Positions 42,215 to 51,286 of a DNA stretch of 64,000 nt are shown here, piece after piece (the first letter of the stretch is position 1; each line of letters begins with the position of its first letter). Under the pieces are notes generated by a model. The model made no database searches. It saw only the letters and a list, made by a program, of their open reading frames with translations, and was not told where the DNA came from. Both the position numbers and the translations under genes were made by a program. The DNA is taken from NCBI RefSeq assembly GCF_011761565.1, contig NZ_JAASRM010000001.1, forward strand, positions 2,604,139-2,668,138, given 5' to 3'. The stretch is from Rhizomicrobium palustre (GTDB lineage Bacteria; Pseudomonadota; Alphaproteobacteria; Micropepsales; Micropepsaceae).

Positions 42215-42400
42215 TTAGGAAGCCGGCCCTTCGGTCACGATGCCTTCGCCGTGGCGATCGACCTGCGACTGGCTCGTCGTGTCATAGGCAACCTGCGCGC
42301 GGGGGGCGTTCAGGGTGGATTCGAGGTAGGTGACCGCACCACCAAGAACCGCGACCGTAAGAAGAGCCGAACCGAAAAGCTGTTTAAGATTCATAGACAT
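42215..42400 (-). CDS. 61-residue exported or anchored small protein
   Basis: MSMNLKQLFGSALLTVAVL begins with a hydrophobic helix, which may be an uncleaved anchor or a signal peptide. A polar tail follows (TSQSQVDRHGEGIVTEGPAS). GGAG six bases before the ATG at 42400 fixes the start; the longer frame to 42571 is spurious. Same length as the neighbour at 41848-42033 but no clear sequence similarity. Function unknown. Confidence 0.65.
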   Translation of the reverse strand: MSMNLKQLFGSALLTVAVLGGAVTYLESTLNAPRAQVAYDTTSQSQVDRHGEGIVTEGPAS

Positions 42401-42567
42401 GACCCACTCCGTTTTTGTCTCCGTGGCGGTTCCCTTGAACCGCTCTCGTCCGGGACCTGCTAGAGATAGGGTCAGTCCGCCGCAGTACAATGATTCCAAT
42501 GCTGCACCGCAACAGGGACCAGCTATGCGTGCGAAACATAGTTTCAGACCTTGAAAAAGGCCGAGGA

Positions 42568-42600
42568 CCACCTAGTCATAACTTCGCAATAGCTAGGTGG
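42568..42600. terminator. Hairpin downstream of the peptide transporter gene
   Basis: CCACCTAG (42568-42575) and CTAGGTGG (42593-42600) form an exact 8-bp stem with a 17-base loop 29 bp beyond the stop of the convergent-facing transporter gene. There is no T-tract. Confidence 0.4.
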
Positions 42601-42628
42601 CCATTACCTTGGCTTTTCTGGGCCCCGA

Positions 42629-44005
42629 TTACCGTGGGGCCACCAGCTTGCCGAAGAACAGGCGCACCAGGAACAGCACCACCGCCGCGCCCAGCATCAG
42701 GGCGACATGCAGCATCCAGAACTGGCTATCGGGCATGGTGCCCAAAAGCCCGCCCAGGGGGCCGACGATCACGGTGTTGGCAAAGAAGAGGTGCAGATAA
42801 TAGACCGCGATCATGGTGCCGCCGAGCCCTTTGGGCGCCGCGCGGGAGTAGAGTGCCAGGCCGACCGGCAGCACATTGGCAAAGCCAATATCGTTGATGA
42901 CATGGAAGGCGACCGCCCAGCCGAGATGAACCGGGTGATGGGTCGTCGCCACCACGGCAGAGGCGCCCGCCAGGGCCAGCGGCGCGAAGGCGCTGAAGGT
43001 CACGCCGATGGCGATCTTGGTGATCTCATCCGGCTCGACGCGGTGCTTGCCATACCAGCGCCAGAAGGCGATGACGCCGATCATGCTGATGGAGCTGAAA
43101 AGGGCATCGAACGACATCATCCAGCCCGAAGGCACGGTGAAGCCGCCATAGGTCATCTGATAGTTGTTGCCGGACCAGACGAGATAGGCGTTGAAGATCT
43201 GCTGATTGCCGACGACCGAGAAAGCCAGCACCGGCACCAGCGCGACCAGCAGGATCACCGCGCCAAGATCGCGGCCCGAAAGCGGCTCTCGCACTTCTTT
43301 GACGGCGGATTTGACCCGCTCTTTCGGGAAGGTCTTGCGCCCGAAAAGATAGATCACCAGCCCTAAGAGCATGCCGATACCGGCGGCAATGAAGCCGAGA
43401 TGCCAGTCCACCCGCTCGCCTAAGGTGGAGCAGATCAGCGGCGAGACGATCACCGCGAGCTGAATGCCCATGAAATAGATCTGAAAGCCATCAGCGCGGC
43501 GCTTGTCTTCCAGGCTGTAAAGATCGCCCACCTGCGCGGCGATATTGCCCTTGAAGCAGCCGACACCGGCCAAGAGGAAGGCGAGGCCGAACAGGAAGGT
43601 CTGATTGAAGGCGAGGCAGAAGGTGCCCGCCACCATCATCGCCGCGCCGATAGTCACAGTTGCGGTGCGCCCCAGCACGCGGTCTGCGAGCGGCCCGCCA
43701 ATCAGCGGCGTGACATAGACAAGGCCCGCGTAAAGCTGCGAGGTGTAGGAGGCGTAGGCCATCTCGGATTTATGAAACAGCCACGGAATGGCGCCGATCA
43801 GATAATCCAGCGCGTGCTGGAAGGCGGCAAAGCCCCAGACTTGTTCGATATTGCCGGGCTGAAGCAGGTATTTGAAGAGATAGAGCGTCAGAAGCGCCTG
43901 CATGCCGTAATAGCAGAAGCGCTCCCAGAACTCTGAGGCCGCAAGCCAGCCCAATCCGATCGGATGACCAATAAACGCGCGATCGGAAGACGATTGTGGT
44001 GTCAT
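42629..44005 (-). CDS. POT/PTR family proton-dependent oligopeptide transporter
   Basis: A 458-residue MFS protein with 12-14 membrane helices. The POT signature ExxERFxYYG is present as SEFWERFCYYGMQALL, and the second motif GGPLADRVLG and GVGCFKGNIAAQVGDLY follow. It imports di- and tripeptides with protons across the inner membrane. The N-terminus MTPQSSSDRAFIGHP is cytoplasmic. It is read alone; the next gene on this strand is an SDR 112 bp upstream. Confidence 0.93.
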   Translation of the reverse strand: MTPQSSSDRAFIGHPIGLGWLAASEFWERFCYYGMQALLTLYLFKYLLQPGNIEQVWGFAAFQHALDYLIGAIPWLFHKSEMAYASYTSQLYAGLVYVTPLIGGPLADRVLGRTATVTIGAAMMVAGTFCLAFNQTFLFGLAFLLAGVGCFKGNIAAQVGDLYSLEDKRRADGFQIYFMGIQLAVIVSPLICSTLGERVDWHLGFIAAGIGMLLGLVIYLFGRKTFPKERVKSAVKEVREPLSGRDLGAVILLVALVPVLAFSVVGNQQIFNAYLVWSGNNYQMTYGGFTVPSGWMMSFDALFSSISMIGVIAFWRWYGKHRVEPDEITKIAIGVTFSAFAPLALAGASAVVATTHHPVHLGWAVAFHVINDIGFANVLPVGLALYSRAAPKGLGGTMIAVYYLHLFFANTVIVGPLGGLLGTMPDSQFWMLHVALMLGAAVVLFLVRLFFGKLVAPR

Positions 44006-44117
44006 GGCTGGCTTTTTCTAAATCCCCGCGCAATGTCGGAGAAACCGCCGCCCCTGACAAGTCTATAAAGTGAAACGCCCGGCCCAGGCTTTGCGCCCAG
44101 GCCGAGCGATTTACAGT

Positions 44118-44879
44118 TTATGCGAACATCCCGCCGGAGACTTCGATGCGCTGGCCGGTGATCCAGCCTGCATCGGAAAGGATGGCCGCCACCGCGCCGC
44201 CGATATCTTCGGGCAGGCCCGCGCGGCCCATCGCGGTCACGTTTGCGACAAAGCCGTTCAGCTCTTTGTTATCGCGCACGCGCCCGCCGCCGAAATCGGT
44301 CTCGATGGCGCCCGGTGCAATGGTGTTCACCGCGATACGCCGCGGGCCCAATTCCTTGGCAAGATAGCGCGTCAGTACTTCCACGCCGCCTTTCATCGCC
44401 GCATAGGCCGCGTAGCCGGGCAGGCTGAAACGGGCAAGCCCGCTTGAGAGATTCAAAATGCGCCCGCCATCTTCGATTTTCGGCAGCATCGTCTGGGTAA
44501 GGAAGAACACGCCTTTGAAATGGATGTTCATCATCTCATCGAACAAGGCTTCGCTGGTCTCGGCGATGCTGGCATGCATGCCGGTGCCCGCGTTGTTGAT
44601 GAGAAAATCGAAGCGCTCGCGGCCGAACTCGCTTTTCAGCACTTCGCTGAGTTTCGTGGCGAAATCGGCAAAGCTTGTGACCTTACCGGTGTCGAGCTGC
44701 AGCATCACCGCTTTGCCGCCTTCGGCTTTCACCGCCTCCACCGTCGCTTCGGCTTCGGTCTTGTTGCTGTGATAGGTGCCGATGATCGATACGCCTTGGC
44801 GGGCGAGCGCGATGGCCATGGCCCGGCCAAGGCCGCGGCTGGCACCAGTGATAAGGGCGATTTTGGAAGTCTCGGACAT
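44118..44879 (-). CDS. Short-chain dehydrogenase/reductase (SDR)
   Basis: A 253-residue classical SDR. It has the NAD(P)-binding TGASRGLG at the N-terminus, the NNAG motif, the catalytic Ser in LNLSSG and the YAAYAAMKGG (YxxxK) pair. The C-terminal ITGQRIEVSGGMF is typical. The enzyme reduces or oxidises a small carbonyl compound; the substrate is unknown. The ATG at 44879 (MSETSKIALITG) has AGGAG upstream. It is divergent from a LysR gene with 98 bp between, its likely regulator. Confidence 0.92.
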   Translation of the reverse strand: MSETSKIALITGASRGLGRAMAIALARQGVSIIGTYHSNKTEAEATVEAVKAEGGKAVMLQLDTGKVTSFADFATKLSEVLKSEFGRERFDFLINNAGTGMHASIAETSEALFDEMMNIHFKGVFFLTQTMLPKIEDGGRILNLSSGLARFSLPGYAAYAAMKGGVEVLTRYLAKELGPRRIAVNTIAPGAIETDFGGGRVRDNKELNGFVANVTAMGRAGLPEDIGGAVAAILSDAGWITGQRIEVSGGMFA

Positions 44880-44977
44880 GTAAGGCTCCTCGAATTGGCT
44901 TCGAGGGCGAAGATAGATATTCCAGAAATTCCAACAATCTGGCAAAATTCCGAAACACTATTTGGATTTTCAGAATA

Positions 44978-45868
44978 ATGGACCGTCTGGAAGCGATGCA
45001 GATCTTCGCCCGTGTGGTGGAACGGACGAGCTTCTCCGTGGCTGCGCGCGATCTCAGCCTGCCGCCCTCCAAGGTGACCGAGGCCGTCAAGCAGCTTGAA
45101 ACCCGCCTGGGCGTGCGCCTGATCGAGCGCACCACCCGCGCCATGCGCCCCACCCAAGATGGCGAAGCTTATTATCGCCGCTGCCGCGAAATCTTAAACG
45201 AGGTCGAAGATGCGGAAGGCGCCTTTCGCGGCGCCAAACCCAAAGGCGTGGTGCGGCTGGATGTGCAAGGCGCGCTGGCGCGGCGCTTTCTCTTCGATAG
45301 CCTGCCGGAATTCTTCGCCGCTTATCCCGGCATCGAACTCATCATTACCGAGACGGATCGCTTCGTCGATCCGTTGCGCGAAGGCATCGATTGCGTGCTG
45401 CGCGCAGGCCCGGTGCGCGATGGCGATTACGTTGCCCGCCCGCTGATGCAATTGCCTGAAGTGACCTGCTGCTCACCCGAGTACATCGCGCGCTATGGCA
45501 TGCCCGAACGCTGGGATCGTTTAGAGGGCCATCGCATGGTGGGTTATCGCTCTTCGGCGACGGGCGCGGTCTTGCCGCTGGAATTCATGGTGGATGGCGA
45601 ATTGAAAACCGTGATGCTGCCGTCCACGCTCACCGTCGATGGTGCTGAAAGCTACAGCCGCGCCGCCGCGCTGGGCCTCGGCCTTATCCAAGTGCCGCGC
45701 TATTCCAAGGAAGACGCGATTGCGCGCGGCGAGCTTGTTGCGGTCTTGGAAGACACCCCGCCATCACCCACACCGGCTTCGCTCCTCTACCCCTCCGGCC
45801 GTCTCCTCTCCCCGCGCGTGCGCGCGGTGATCGAATGGGTGACGGAAGAGTTTCGGTATGGGCAGTGA
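44978..45868 (+). CDS. LysR-family transcriptional regulator, divergent from SDR
   Basis: A 296-residue LysR protein. The N-terminal helix-turn-helix (MDRLEAMQIFARVVERTSFSVAARDL...SKVTEAVKQLETRLGVRLIERTTRAM) has the standard start, and the C-terminal substrate-binding domain follows. The arrangement with the SDR suggests it controls that gene. A close LysR type (CrgA-like) often governs small oxidoreductases. Confidence 0.92.
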   Translation: MDRLEAMQIFARVVERTSFSVAARDLSLPPSKVTEAVKQLETRLGVRLIERTTRAMRPTQDGEAYYRRCREILNEVEDAEGAFRGAKPKGVVRLDVQGALARRFLFDSLPEFFAAYPGIELIITETDRFVDPLREGIDCVLRAGPVRDGDYVARPLMQLPEVTCCSPEYIARYGMPERWDRLEGHRMVGYRSSATGAVLPLEFMVDGELKTVMLPSTLTVDGAESYSRAAALGLGLIQVPRYSKEDAIARGELVAVLEDTPPSPTPASLLYPSGRLLSPRVRAVIEWVTEEFRYGQ

Positions 45869-45948
45869 GGGGTGTCCGTCTGACTAATTTCCGCCGATTT
45901 CGGACACTGCGCATTTTACCCTCCCGGCTTTCCTGTCACACTGCCTGC

Positions 45949-46914
45949 ATGACCCGCCGCATTGCCTTTATTGGTTATGATAAGATCACCAGCTTGGACC
46001 TGATCGGGCCGATGGAGGCTTTTGCCGTCGCCAATGAGTTTGGCGGGCGGCACGCCTATGAGCTCAGTGTTCTCAGCGCCAAGGGAGATGTCTTTCGCGG
46101 CGAGAATGGGGTGCGCTTTTGCGCCGATGCTGGTTTTGCTGCGGCCCCTGCCTTGGATACGCTGATTGTACCGGGCGGCTCAGGGCTGCGCGACACGGCT
46201 ATCTCGGCTCCAGTGGTGGCATTCTTGAAGAAGCGGGCCGCGAATACGCGCCGGGTGGCGTCGATCTGCACCGGGCTTTTTGCCTTGGCCGAAGCGGGGC
46301 TGATGAAGAAGCGGCGCGCCACGACGCACTGGCGCTATGCGGCTCTGATTGCCCAGAGCTTTCCTGATATTCGCCTCGATGCTGATGCCATTTATGTGCG
46401 GGACGGAAAGTATTTTTCCTCGGCAGGTATTTCGGCGGGAATAGATTTGGCGCTGGCGCTGATCGCGGATGATCTAGGTGACAATGTTTCTCTCGCTGTG
46501 GCACGGGAGTTGGTGGTCTATTTCAGACGGCCGGGCGGACAGTCGCAATTTTCCGAGCCGCTGCAATTTCAAAGCCGCGGGCATGATCGCTTCTCCGACC
46601 TCACGGCCTGGATCGTGAGGAACCTTCATGCGGACCTTTCGGTTGAGGTGCTGGCCGCACGAGCTAGGCTTGGCGCACGTCATTTTTCACGGTTATTCGC
46701 TGCGCAATTCGGAATGCCGCCCGCCCGGTATATCGAACGCTTAAGGCTTGATGAGGCGCGCCAGCGCTTGTCGGCGACACGTCAAAGCATAGAGGCGGTA
46801 TCGGTTGCGGTTGGATATGCCAGCCCTGATGCTTTCCGGCGTGCCTTCGAACGGCATTTTGGAGTTGGGCCGCTGTCCTATCGCAAAACCGTTGCCTTGA
46901 AACGGCGGGAATAG
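45949..46914 (+). CDS. GlxA-type regulator: DJ-1/PfpI domain plus AraC domain
   Basis: A 321-residue protein. The N-terminal ~190 residues are a class I glutamine-amidotransferase/DJ-1-like domain (FIGYDKITSLDLIGPMEAF, IVPGGSG, ASICTGLFALAEAG). The C-terminal ~110 residues are an AraC double helix-turn-helix (GARHFSRLFAAQFGMPPARYIERLRLDEARQRL; GYASPDAFRRAFERHFG). The nucleophile-elbow Cys in ICTG is present. GlxA-like regulators govern amine or choline-type catabolism, but no such genes are adjacent. ATG at 45949 is the family start. Confidence 0.9.
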   Translation: MTRRIAFIGYDKITSLDLIGPMEAFAVANEFGGRHAYELSVLSAKGDVFRGENGVRFCADAGFAAAPALDTLIVPGGSGLRDTAISAPVVAFLKKRAANTRRVASICTGLFALAEAGLMKKRRATTHWRYAALIAQSFPDIRLDADAIYVRDGKYFSSAGISAGIDLALALIADDLGDNVSLAVARELVVYFRRPGGQSQFSEPLQFQSRGHDRFSDLTAWIVRNLHADLSVEVLAARARLGARHFSRLFAAQFGMPPARYIERLRLDEARQRLSATRQSIEAVSVAVGYASPDAFRRAFERHFGVGPLSYRKTVALKRRE

Positions 46915-47004
46915 GGGCCGAAGGGCTCCTCAGTCATCCCTTGGGTTGAATGCATCGCTTGGCGCGTCCGAGCTTGCAGTTGCTTGTCTGAAAGAGAGGA
47001 TAGG

Positions 47005-48213
47005 ATGCGTAAGATAGTATTTCTTCTGCTCGCCGGGGCTGCGATAATCGCGCAATCTGGTGCACAATCCGCCAGCGCACTGCGTGCTCTGCCAGGCGCG
47101 GAAGCCGCGCTTGTTCAGAGCAACTGGTTTTGGGCGGGCGGCCAAATTCTGTCACTCGCGATTCCGGCTCTGGTTTTGTTTTCAGGTTTGGGCGCGCGGC
47201 TGCGGCACTGGGCAGCTTTCCTCGCACGGGGTAATTGGTATGGCACGATCACGCTGATGGCCGTGTTTTTTCTGGCCCTCAACGCAGTGCTGGTTCTGCC
47301 TTATGATGTTTGGCATCGCTATGCTGTGAGGTCGTCCTTTCCTGGGGCGGGTTGGTGGATCGGTGAGGGTATTGGGTTTCTGGTGCGCTGTGTCGCGGCC
47401 GCTTTGTTTTACTGGCTTCCCTATCTCTTGATTGCCCGCAGCCCTAAATACTGGTGGGCATATGCCGCTGCGGCTTCGATTCCGGCTACCTTTATCGCGC
47501 TTATTGTTTTGCCGGTTTGGGTCGATCCATTGACGACCTCCTATAAGCCGCTCGCCGATCAAAATCTCTATACCGAAATCGAGAGCATGTCGGCGCGTTG
47601 CAGGGTGGCGCACATTCCCGTTTTCGTGGGCGGCAACGATACCACCGTGGTTGGCCTCGGGCCGACGAGCCGCATCATTCTTGGAACGGATTTGCTGCGC
47701 GGCCCTAAGGATCAGCTGATTTTTACCGTCGGTCACGAGCTCAAACATTATCTTCTGGGCGACAACTACAAGAGTATTTTGGTGATCTTTGCCATTCTGC
47801 TGCTCGGCTTTTATCTCACCCATGTGCTTGGCAACGCTTTGATCGCCCGCTTTCACGCCCGCTTCGGTTTTTCCGAACTCTCCGACCCGGCATCTTTGCC
47901 GCTCGGGATTTTCATCCTCACGCTCTCATGGCTTTGCGCTTTGCCGCTGTTCAACGCCTATGGCCGCCATATTGAGTTCGAAGCCGATCGGTTCGGGCTG
48001 GAGCTGACCCACGAAAACCATGGTCTCGCCCAGTTGGAGCTGGATGCCATCTCTATGGGCGATGTGCCCGATTGGGGCCCTTTTTTCCGCATCTTCCGGG
48101 CGACCCATCCTACCGACGGCGAACGCATCCGCTTCGCCAATAGCTATAGGCCATGGGCGCGCGGCGAAAGGCCGGTTTACGCGGATGTGTGTAAGCAGCC
48201 GCCTGCGCAATAA
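47005..48213 (+). CDS. M48 family (Ste24-like) membrane metallopeptidase
   Basis: A 402-residue integral membrane protein with about seven helices. The zinc motif HELKH sits in FTVGHELKHYLLGD, and the third ligand Glu in EFEADRFGLEL. The layout with an N-terminal helix bundle, a soluble peptidase domain and C-terminal helices matches M48 CAAX-type proteases. It likely cleaves membrane or exported proteins. ATG at 47005 is supported by GAGAGGA upstream. The ORF ahead to 46984 adds residues with no family match. Confidence 0.88.
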   Translation: MRKIVFLLLAGAAIIAQSGAQSASALRALPGAEAALVQSNWFWAGGQILSLAIPALVLFSGLGARLRHWAAFLARGNWYGTITLMAVFFLALNAVLVLPYDVWHRYAVRSSFPGAGWWIGEGIGFLVRCVAAALFYWLPYLLIARSPKYWWAYAAAASIPATFIALIVLPVWVDPLTTSYKPLADQNLYTEIESMSARCRVAHIPVFVGGNDTTVVGLGPTSRIILGTDLLRGPKDQLIFTVGHELKHYLLGDNYKSILVIFAILLLGFYLTHVLGNALIARFHARFGFSELSDPASLPLGIFILTLSWLCALPLFNAYGRHIEFEADRFGLELTHENHGLAQLELDAISMGDVPDWGPFFRIFRATHPTDGERIRFANSYRPWARGERPVYADVCKQPPAQ

Positions 48214-48249
48214 TGGAAGATCAGTTAAGAGGGGGCGAGGGAGCGTCCC

Positions 48250-48640
48250 CTCCTATAGCTCTCACTCTCAATCCTTTCCGCCGTCTGTCGCAAAGCTTAA
48301 ATCCCCCTCCGACACTTGAAGATCGCGCTTCCGCTTCCCACCTCAAATAAAGCTGTTTGAAAGATGGAGTGGCTTGGCAACACAAGCGGAAGGCGGGCCT
48401 TCGCGGGGCGCGTGATCCGCAGACGCGCGACATATACAGGGCTTTGATGCGTGCTCGCGCACGTTCTTGTCCTGCTCGGGAGGCATTGATGTGAAGAGCA
48501 GAGACGACGCGGCTTGTGGGAAGGTGAAGGTGTCCGTTGAGCGCACACACGCTCGCTGCTCGCCATAGCCTTCAGGGGGCACCCATCAAAGCGGACTGGC
48601 TACGCGGAATGTTACGCGAAACCGAGCCCGCTTTGCGCGT
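48250..48640 (-). repeat. ~400-bp repeat, copy A (inverted relative to copy B)
   Basis: Starts one base beyond the acyltransferase stop (48642) and reads in that gene's direction. A 94-bp core (48384-48477) is 92/94 identical to the reverse complement of copy B (55834-55927). It carries three predicted hairpins, one with a GCGA tetraloop. A further stem CAAAGCGG/CCGCTTTG (48587-48594 / 48628-48635) is at the gene-proximal end. Open frames within are probably incidental. It occupies most of the 428-bp gap 48214-48641. Confidence 0.8.
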
Positions 48641-48641
48641 A

Positions 48642-49859
48642 TTACCGCGCGGGCTTCAACAATCTTCCCCTCAGCCAGGCATTGGCCGGCTTTTCGACGC
48701 CGTAATACAAGAGCGCGCCCCAGCCAATGCAGAGCAGCACCAGCAGCACCGGTTCTCCCCACCAGGCCAGCTCGGCAAAGCGATGGCCGAAGATCAGCGT
48801 GTCATCCGGCGGATACCAGCGCTGTTCGAAATAGCGGATAAGCTGCAGCCAAAAGGTCTGGCCCATATAGATCGCGTAAGACCATTCGCCGAGGCGCAAG
48901 GGCAGTTTGGTGGATAGGCCGCGCGCCAGAAATCCCTTGTCAAAGGCGAGCACGAAAATCAGCACATAGAGCGCGGTGGCGAACCAGAGATCGCGCACCG
49001 TATGCGACCAGCCATTGCGATAGGTCGCCCAGAAGAGATAGGCGAGGGCCACTGCCTGCAGCGCCGAGAAAACCCAAGCGGGAAGCTTGTCGGCGCCCAC
49101 TTTCTTGGCATCGCGAAAGAGCACCGCCATGCCAACGCCGACCGCGAAGCCCGCCATGCCGCGGAACATGCCATCGCGATAGGTGATGTCGAGGCCGTGA
49201 TGACTGTTGAGGGCGAGAAGGGTCAGCCAGGAAAGGCCGAAGCCGATCAGCGCCACGCCCATCCACCAGCGCCCGCGCGCCAGAACAAGATAGATCGGAA
49301 AAAGCAGGCAGAGCAGGAACTCGACCGAGACGAACCACGACGCGCCATTCCAAGTCAGCCAGGGAAACAGATTCCAGCCTTGCACCAGGAACAGGCTCGC
49401 CACAAAGCTCGGCCAGGTGTTAATCGGCGGCCAAGGCTGGTGATAGATCGAGAGATATCCGCCGAGATAGGAAAGCTGGTTCAGCGTCCACATCAAAAGC
49501 AGCATCGAAATCAGGGTGACGAGATGCACCGGGTAAAGCCGGGAAAGGCGTGCCTTCAGGAATGGCAGGATCGCTGTGCCACGCAGAAACTCGCCCACGC
49601 GCGCGCCATAGACATGCACCAGGATAAAGCCGGAGAGGGCGAAGAAGAACTCCACCCAGAGATAGCCGCGGCTGACGGCAAGGTCGAACCATTTGGCGCA
49701 GCCGAAAAAGGAATGGAGCCAATCGATCTGGCACTGAGGCGTATCGACGCCGCGATAGCCATGCCCCTCGCAGAAATGGAACAGCACCAGGATCAGCGGC
49801 GGGAAGGCGCGCGCGCCCGACAGGGCTTTGATCTCGGCGGGGCGGTGTTTTTCGCTCAT
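48642..49859 (-). CDS. Acyltransferase 3 family membrane protein
   Basis: A 405-residue inner-membrane protein with about ten helices. The N-terminal EIKALSGARAFPPLILVLFHF is the acyltransferase-3 (OafA/YrhL) start, with the catalytic His in LFHF. WFVSVEFLLCLLFPIYL and YAIYMGQTFW are later signatures. It probably acetylates or succinylates a surface polysaccharide or glycan. ATG at 49859 (MSEKHRPAEIK) is chosen over 49916. Its stop is followed directly by repeat copy A. Confidence 0.88.
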   Translation of the reverse strand: MSEKHRPAEIKALSGARAFPPLILVLFHFCEGHGYRGVDTPQCQIDWLHSFFGCAKWFDLAVSRGYLWVEFFFALSGFILVHVYGARVGEFLRGTAILPFLKARLSRLYPVHLVTLISMLLLMWTLNQLSYLGGYLSIYHQPWPPINTWPSFVASLFLVQGWNLFPWLTWNGASWFVSVEFLLCLLFPIYLVLARGRWWMGVALIGFGLSWLTLLALNSHHGLDITYRDGMFRGMAGFAVGVGMAVLFRDAKKVGADKLPAWVFSALQAVALAYLFWATYRNGWSHTVRDLWFATALYVLIFVLAFDKGFLARGLSTKLPLRLGEWSYAIYMGQTFWLQLIRYFEQRWYPPDDTLIFGHRFAELAWWGEPVLLVLLCIGWGALLYYGVEKPANAWLRGRLLKPAR

Positions 49860-50014
49860 CGGCGGGAAGGCTCCGGAAAAGGCGGCAACCCTGACGTCTG
49901 GCGGCCAATATCTCAAGCGGTCTCTGCGCGGAAATTGGGCAGGAGAGGTGCATTGACCGCGCGCTATTCCCCAGCAAATAGTTGCGGCGGTATTCGCAAG
50001 GGGTGGACGGCATT

Positions 50015-51274
50015 ATGGATTTTGGGGGCCTGCATCTGCAATCCCTGCTGGGGATCGCGACCATTCTGGCGCTGGCCTGGCTCTTCTCGGAGAACCGCCG
50101 GGCTTTTCCGGTCCGCACCGTGTTGGCCGGGCTCGCCATGCAAGTCGCCCTGGCGCTGCTCTTGCTGAAAGTGCCGCTGGCGCGCGATACGCTCTTTGCC
50201 CTCAACGGGCTGGTGGCGGCGTTGACCGAGGCGACCAAGACCGGCACCTCTTTTGTCTTCGGTTATCTCGGCCAAGGCGATGCGCCCTTTACCATCACCC
50301 AGCCCAACGCCTTCATCAATTTCGCCTTCGGCGTTCTGCCCATCATCATCGTGATCTCGGCGCTGTCGGCCCTGCTCTGGCATTGGCGCATTCTGGCGCT
50401 CCTGGTGAAGGGTATCGCGGTGGTGCTGCGCCGGTTTCTCGGCATCGGCGGCGCGGTCGGCCTTGGCGGTGCGTCGACGGTCTTCCTCGGCAATGTCGAA
50501 GGGCTGCTGGTGATCCGGCCCTATCTTGCCAAGCTTAACCGCTCTGAGCTGTTCATTGTGTTTACGGTCGGCATGAGCGTGGTGGCGGGCACGGTATTTG
50601 TGCTCTATGCGACGATTCTGAAGCCGGTCCTGCCGGGCGCGCTCGGCCATATCCTGATCGCGTCGATCATGTCGCTGTTCGGCGCCATCGTGGTGGCCCG
50701 GATCATGGTGCCTGGGGAAGCCGCGACCGATACGGTCTCGGAAAGCGAGATGAAATACCGCTCCAGCATGGATGCGGTCTCGCATGGTACGGAAGTGGGA
50801 CTTCGCATTTGGCTGCAGATCATCGCCATGCTGATAGTCGTCACCGCGCTGGTGGCGATGGCCAATATGATCCTCGCCAACGCTCCGCATGTTTTCGGCG
50901 CGCCCTTGACGCTGCAGCGTTTGCTCGGCTGGGTCTTTGCGCCGGTAGTCTGGCTTTATGGCGTGCCTTGGAGCGAGGCGGTGACAGCGGGCAGTCTGCT
51001 CGGCACTAAGACCATCCTCAACGAGCTGGTGGCTTATATCGATCTCACCAAACTGCCCGCGGGTGCGCTTGATCCGCGCTCCACCCTGATCGTGGTCTAT
51101 GCCATGTGCGGCTTCGCCAACTTCTCGTCCGTCGGCATCGTCATCGCTGGCATGAGTGCGCTGGAACCCGGCCGCCGCGATGAAGTGGTGCCGCTGGTGA
51201 TGCGTTCGTTGCTCGCAGGCACCATGGCCAGCGGCCTCACCGGGTGCATGATCGGCCTGCTCCCGGTGACGTGA
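50015..51274 (+). CDS. Concentrative nucleoside transporter (CNT/NupC family)
   Basis: A 419-residue membrane protein. CNT landmarks are LLGIATILALAWLFSENRRA, FAFGVLPIIIVISALSALLWHW, GTKTILNELVAYIDL and YAMCGFANFSSVGIVIAGMSAL. It imports nucleosides with Na+ or H+. One oddity: the substrate-binding segment, usually GxTEAPLLIRPYL-like, reads FLGNVEGLLVIRPYL, which has lost the usual Gln/Thr and Pro. Substrate range may therefore differ. ATG at 50015 fits the family start. Confidence 0.9.
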   Translation: MDFGGLHLQSLLGIATILALAWLFSENRRAFPVRTVLAGLAMQVALALLLLKVPLARDTLFALNGLVAALTEATKTGTSFVFGYLGQGDAPFTITQPNAFINFAFGVLPIIIVISALSALLWHWRILALLVKGIAVVLRRFLGIGGAVGLGGASTVFLGNVEGLLVIRPYLAKLNRSELFIVFTVGMSVVAGTVFVLYATILKPVLPGALGHILIASIMSLFGAIVVARIMVPGEAATDTVSESEMKYRSSMDAVSHGTEVGLRIWLQIIAMLIVVTALVAMANMILANAPHVFGAPLTLQRLLGWVFAPVVWLYGVPWSEAVTAGSLLGTKTILNELVAYIDLTKLPAGALDPRSTLIVVYAMCGFANFSSVGIVIAGMSALEPGRRDEVVPLVMRSLLAGTMASGLTGCMIGLLPVT

Positions 51275-51286
51275 AGCTGCAAAGGC

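Noticed and set aside
48297-48566. Open frames inside repeat copy A that are shared with copy B
   Set aside because: Several overlapping frames are open in both copies, as expected from GC-rich sequence; the differences between copies leave hairpin stems intact, which favours RNA or DNA structure over a protein. Not excluded with certainty.
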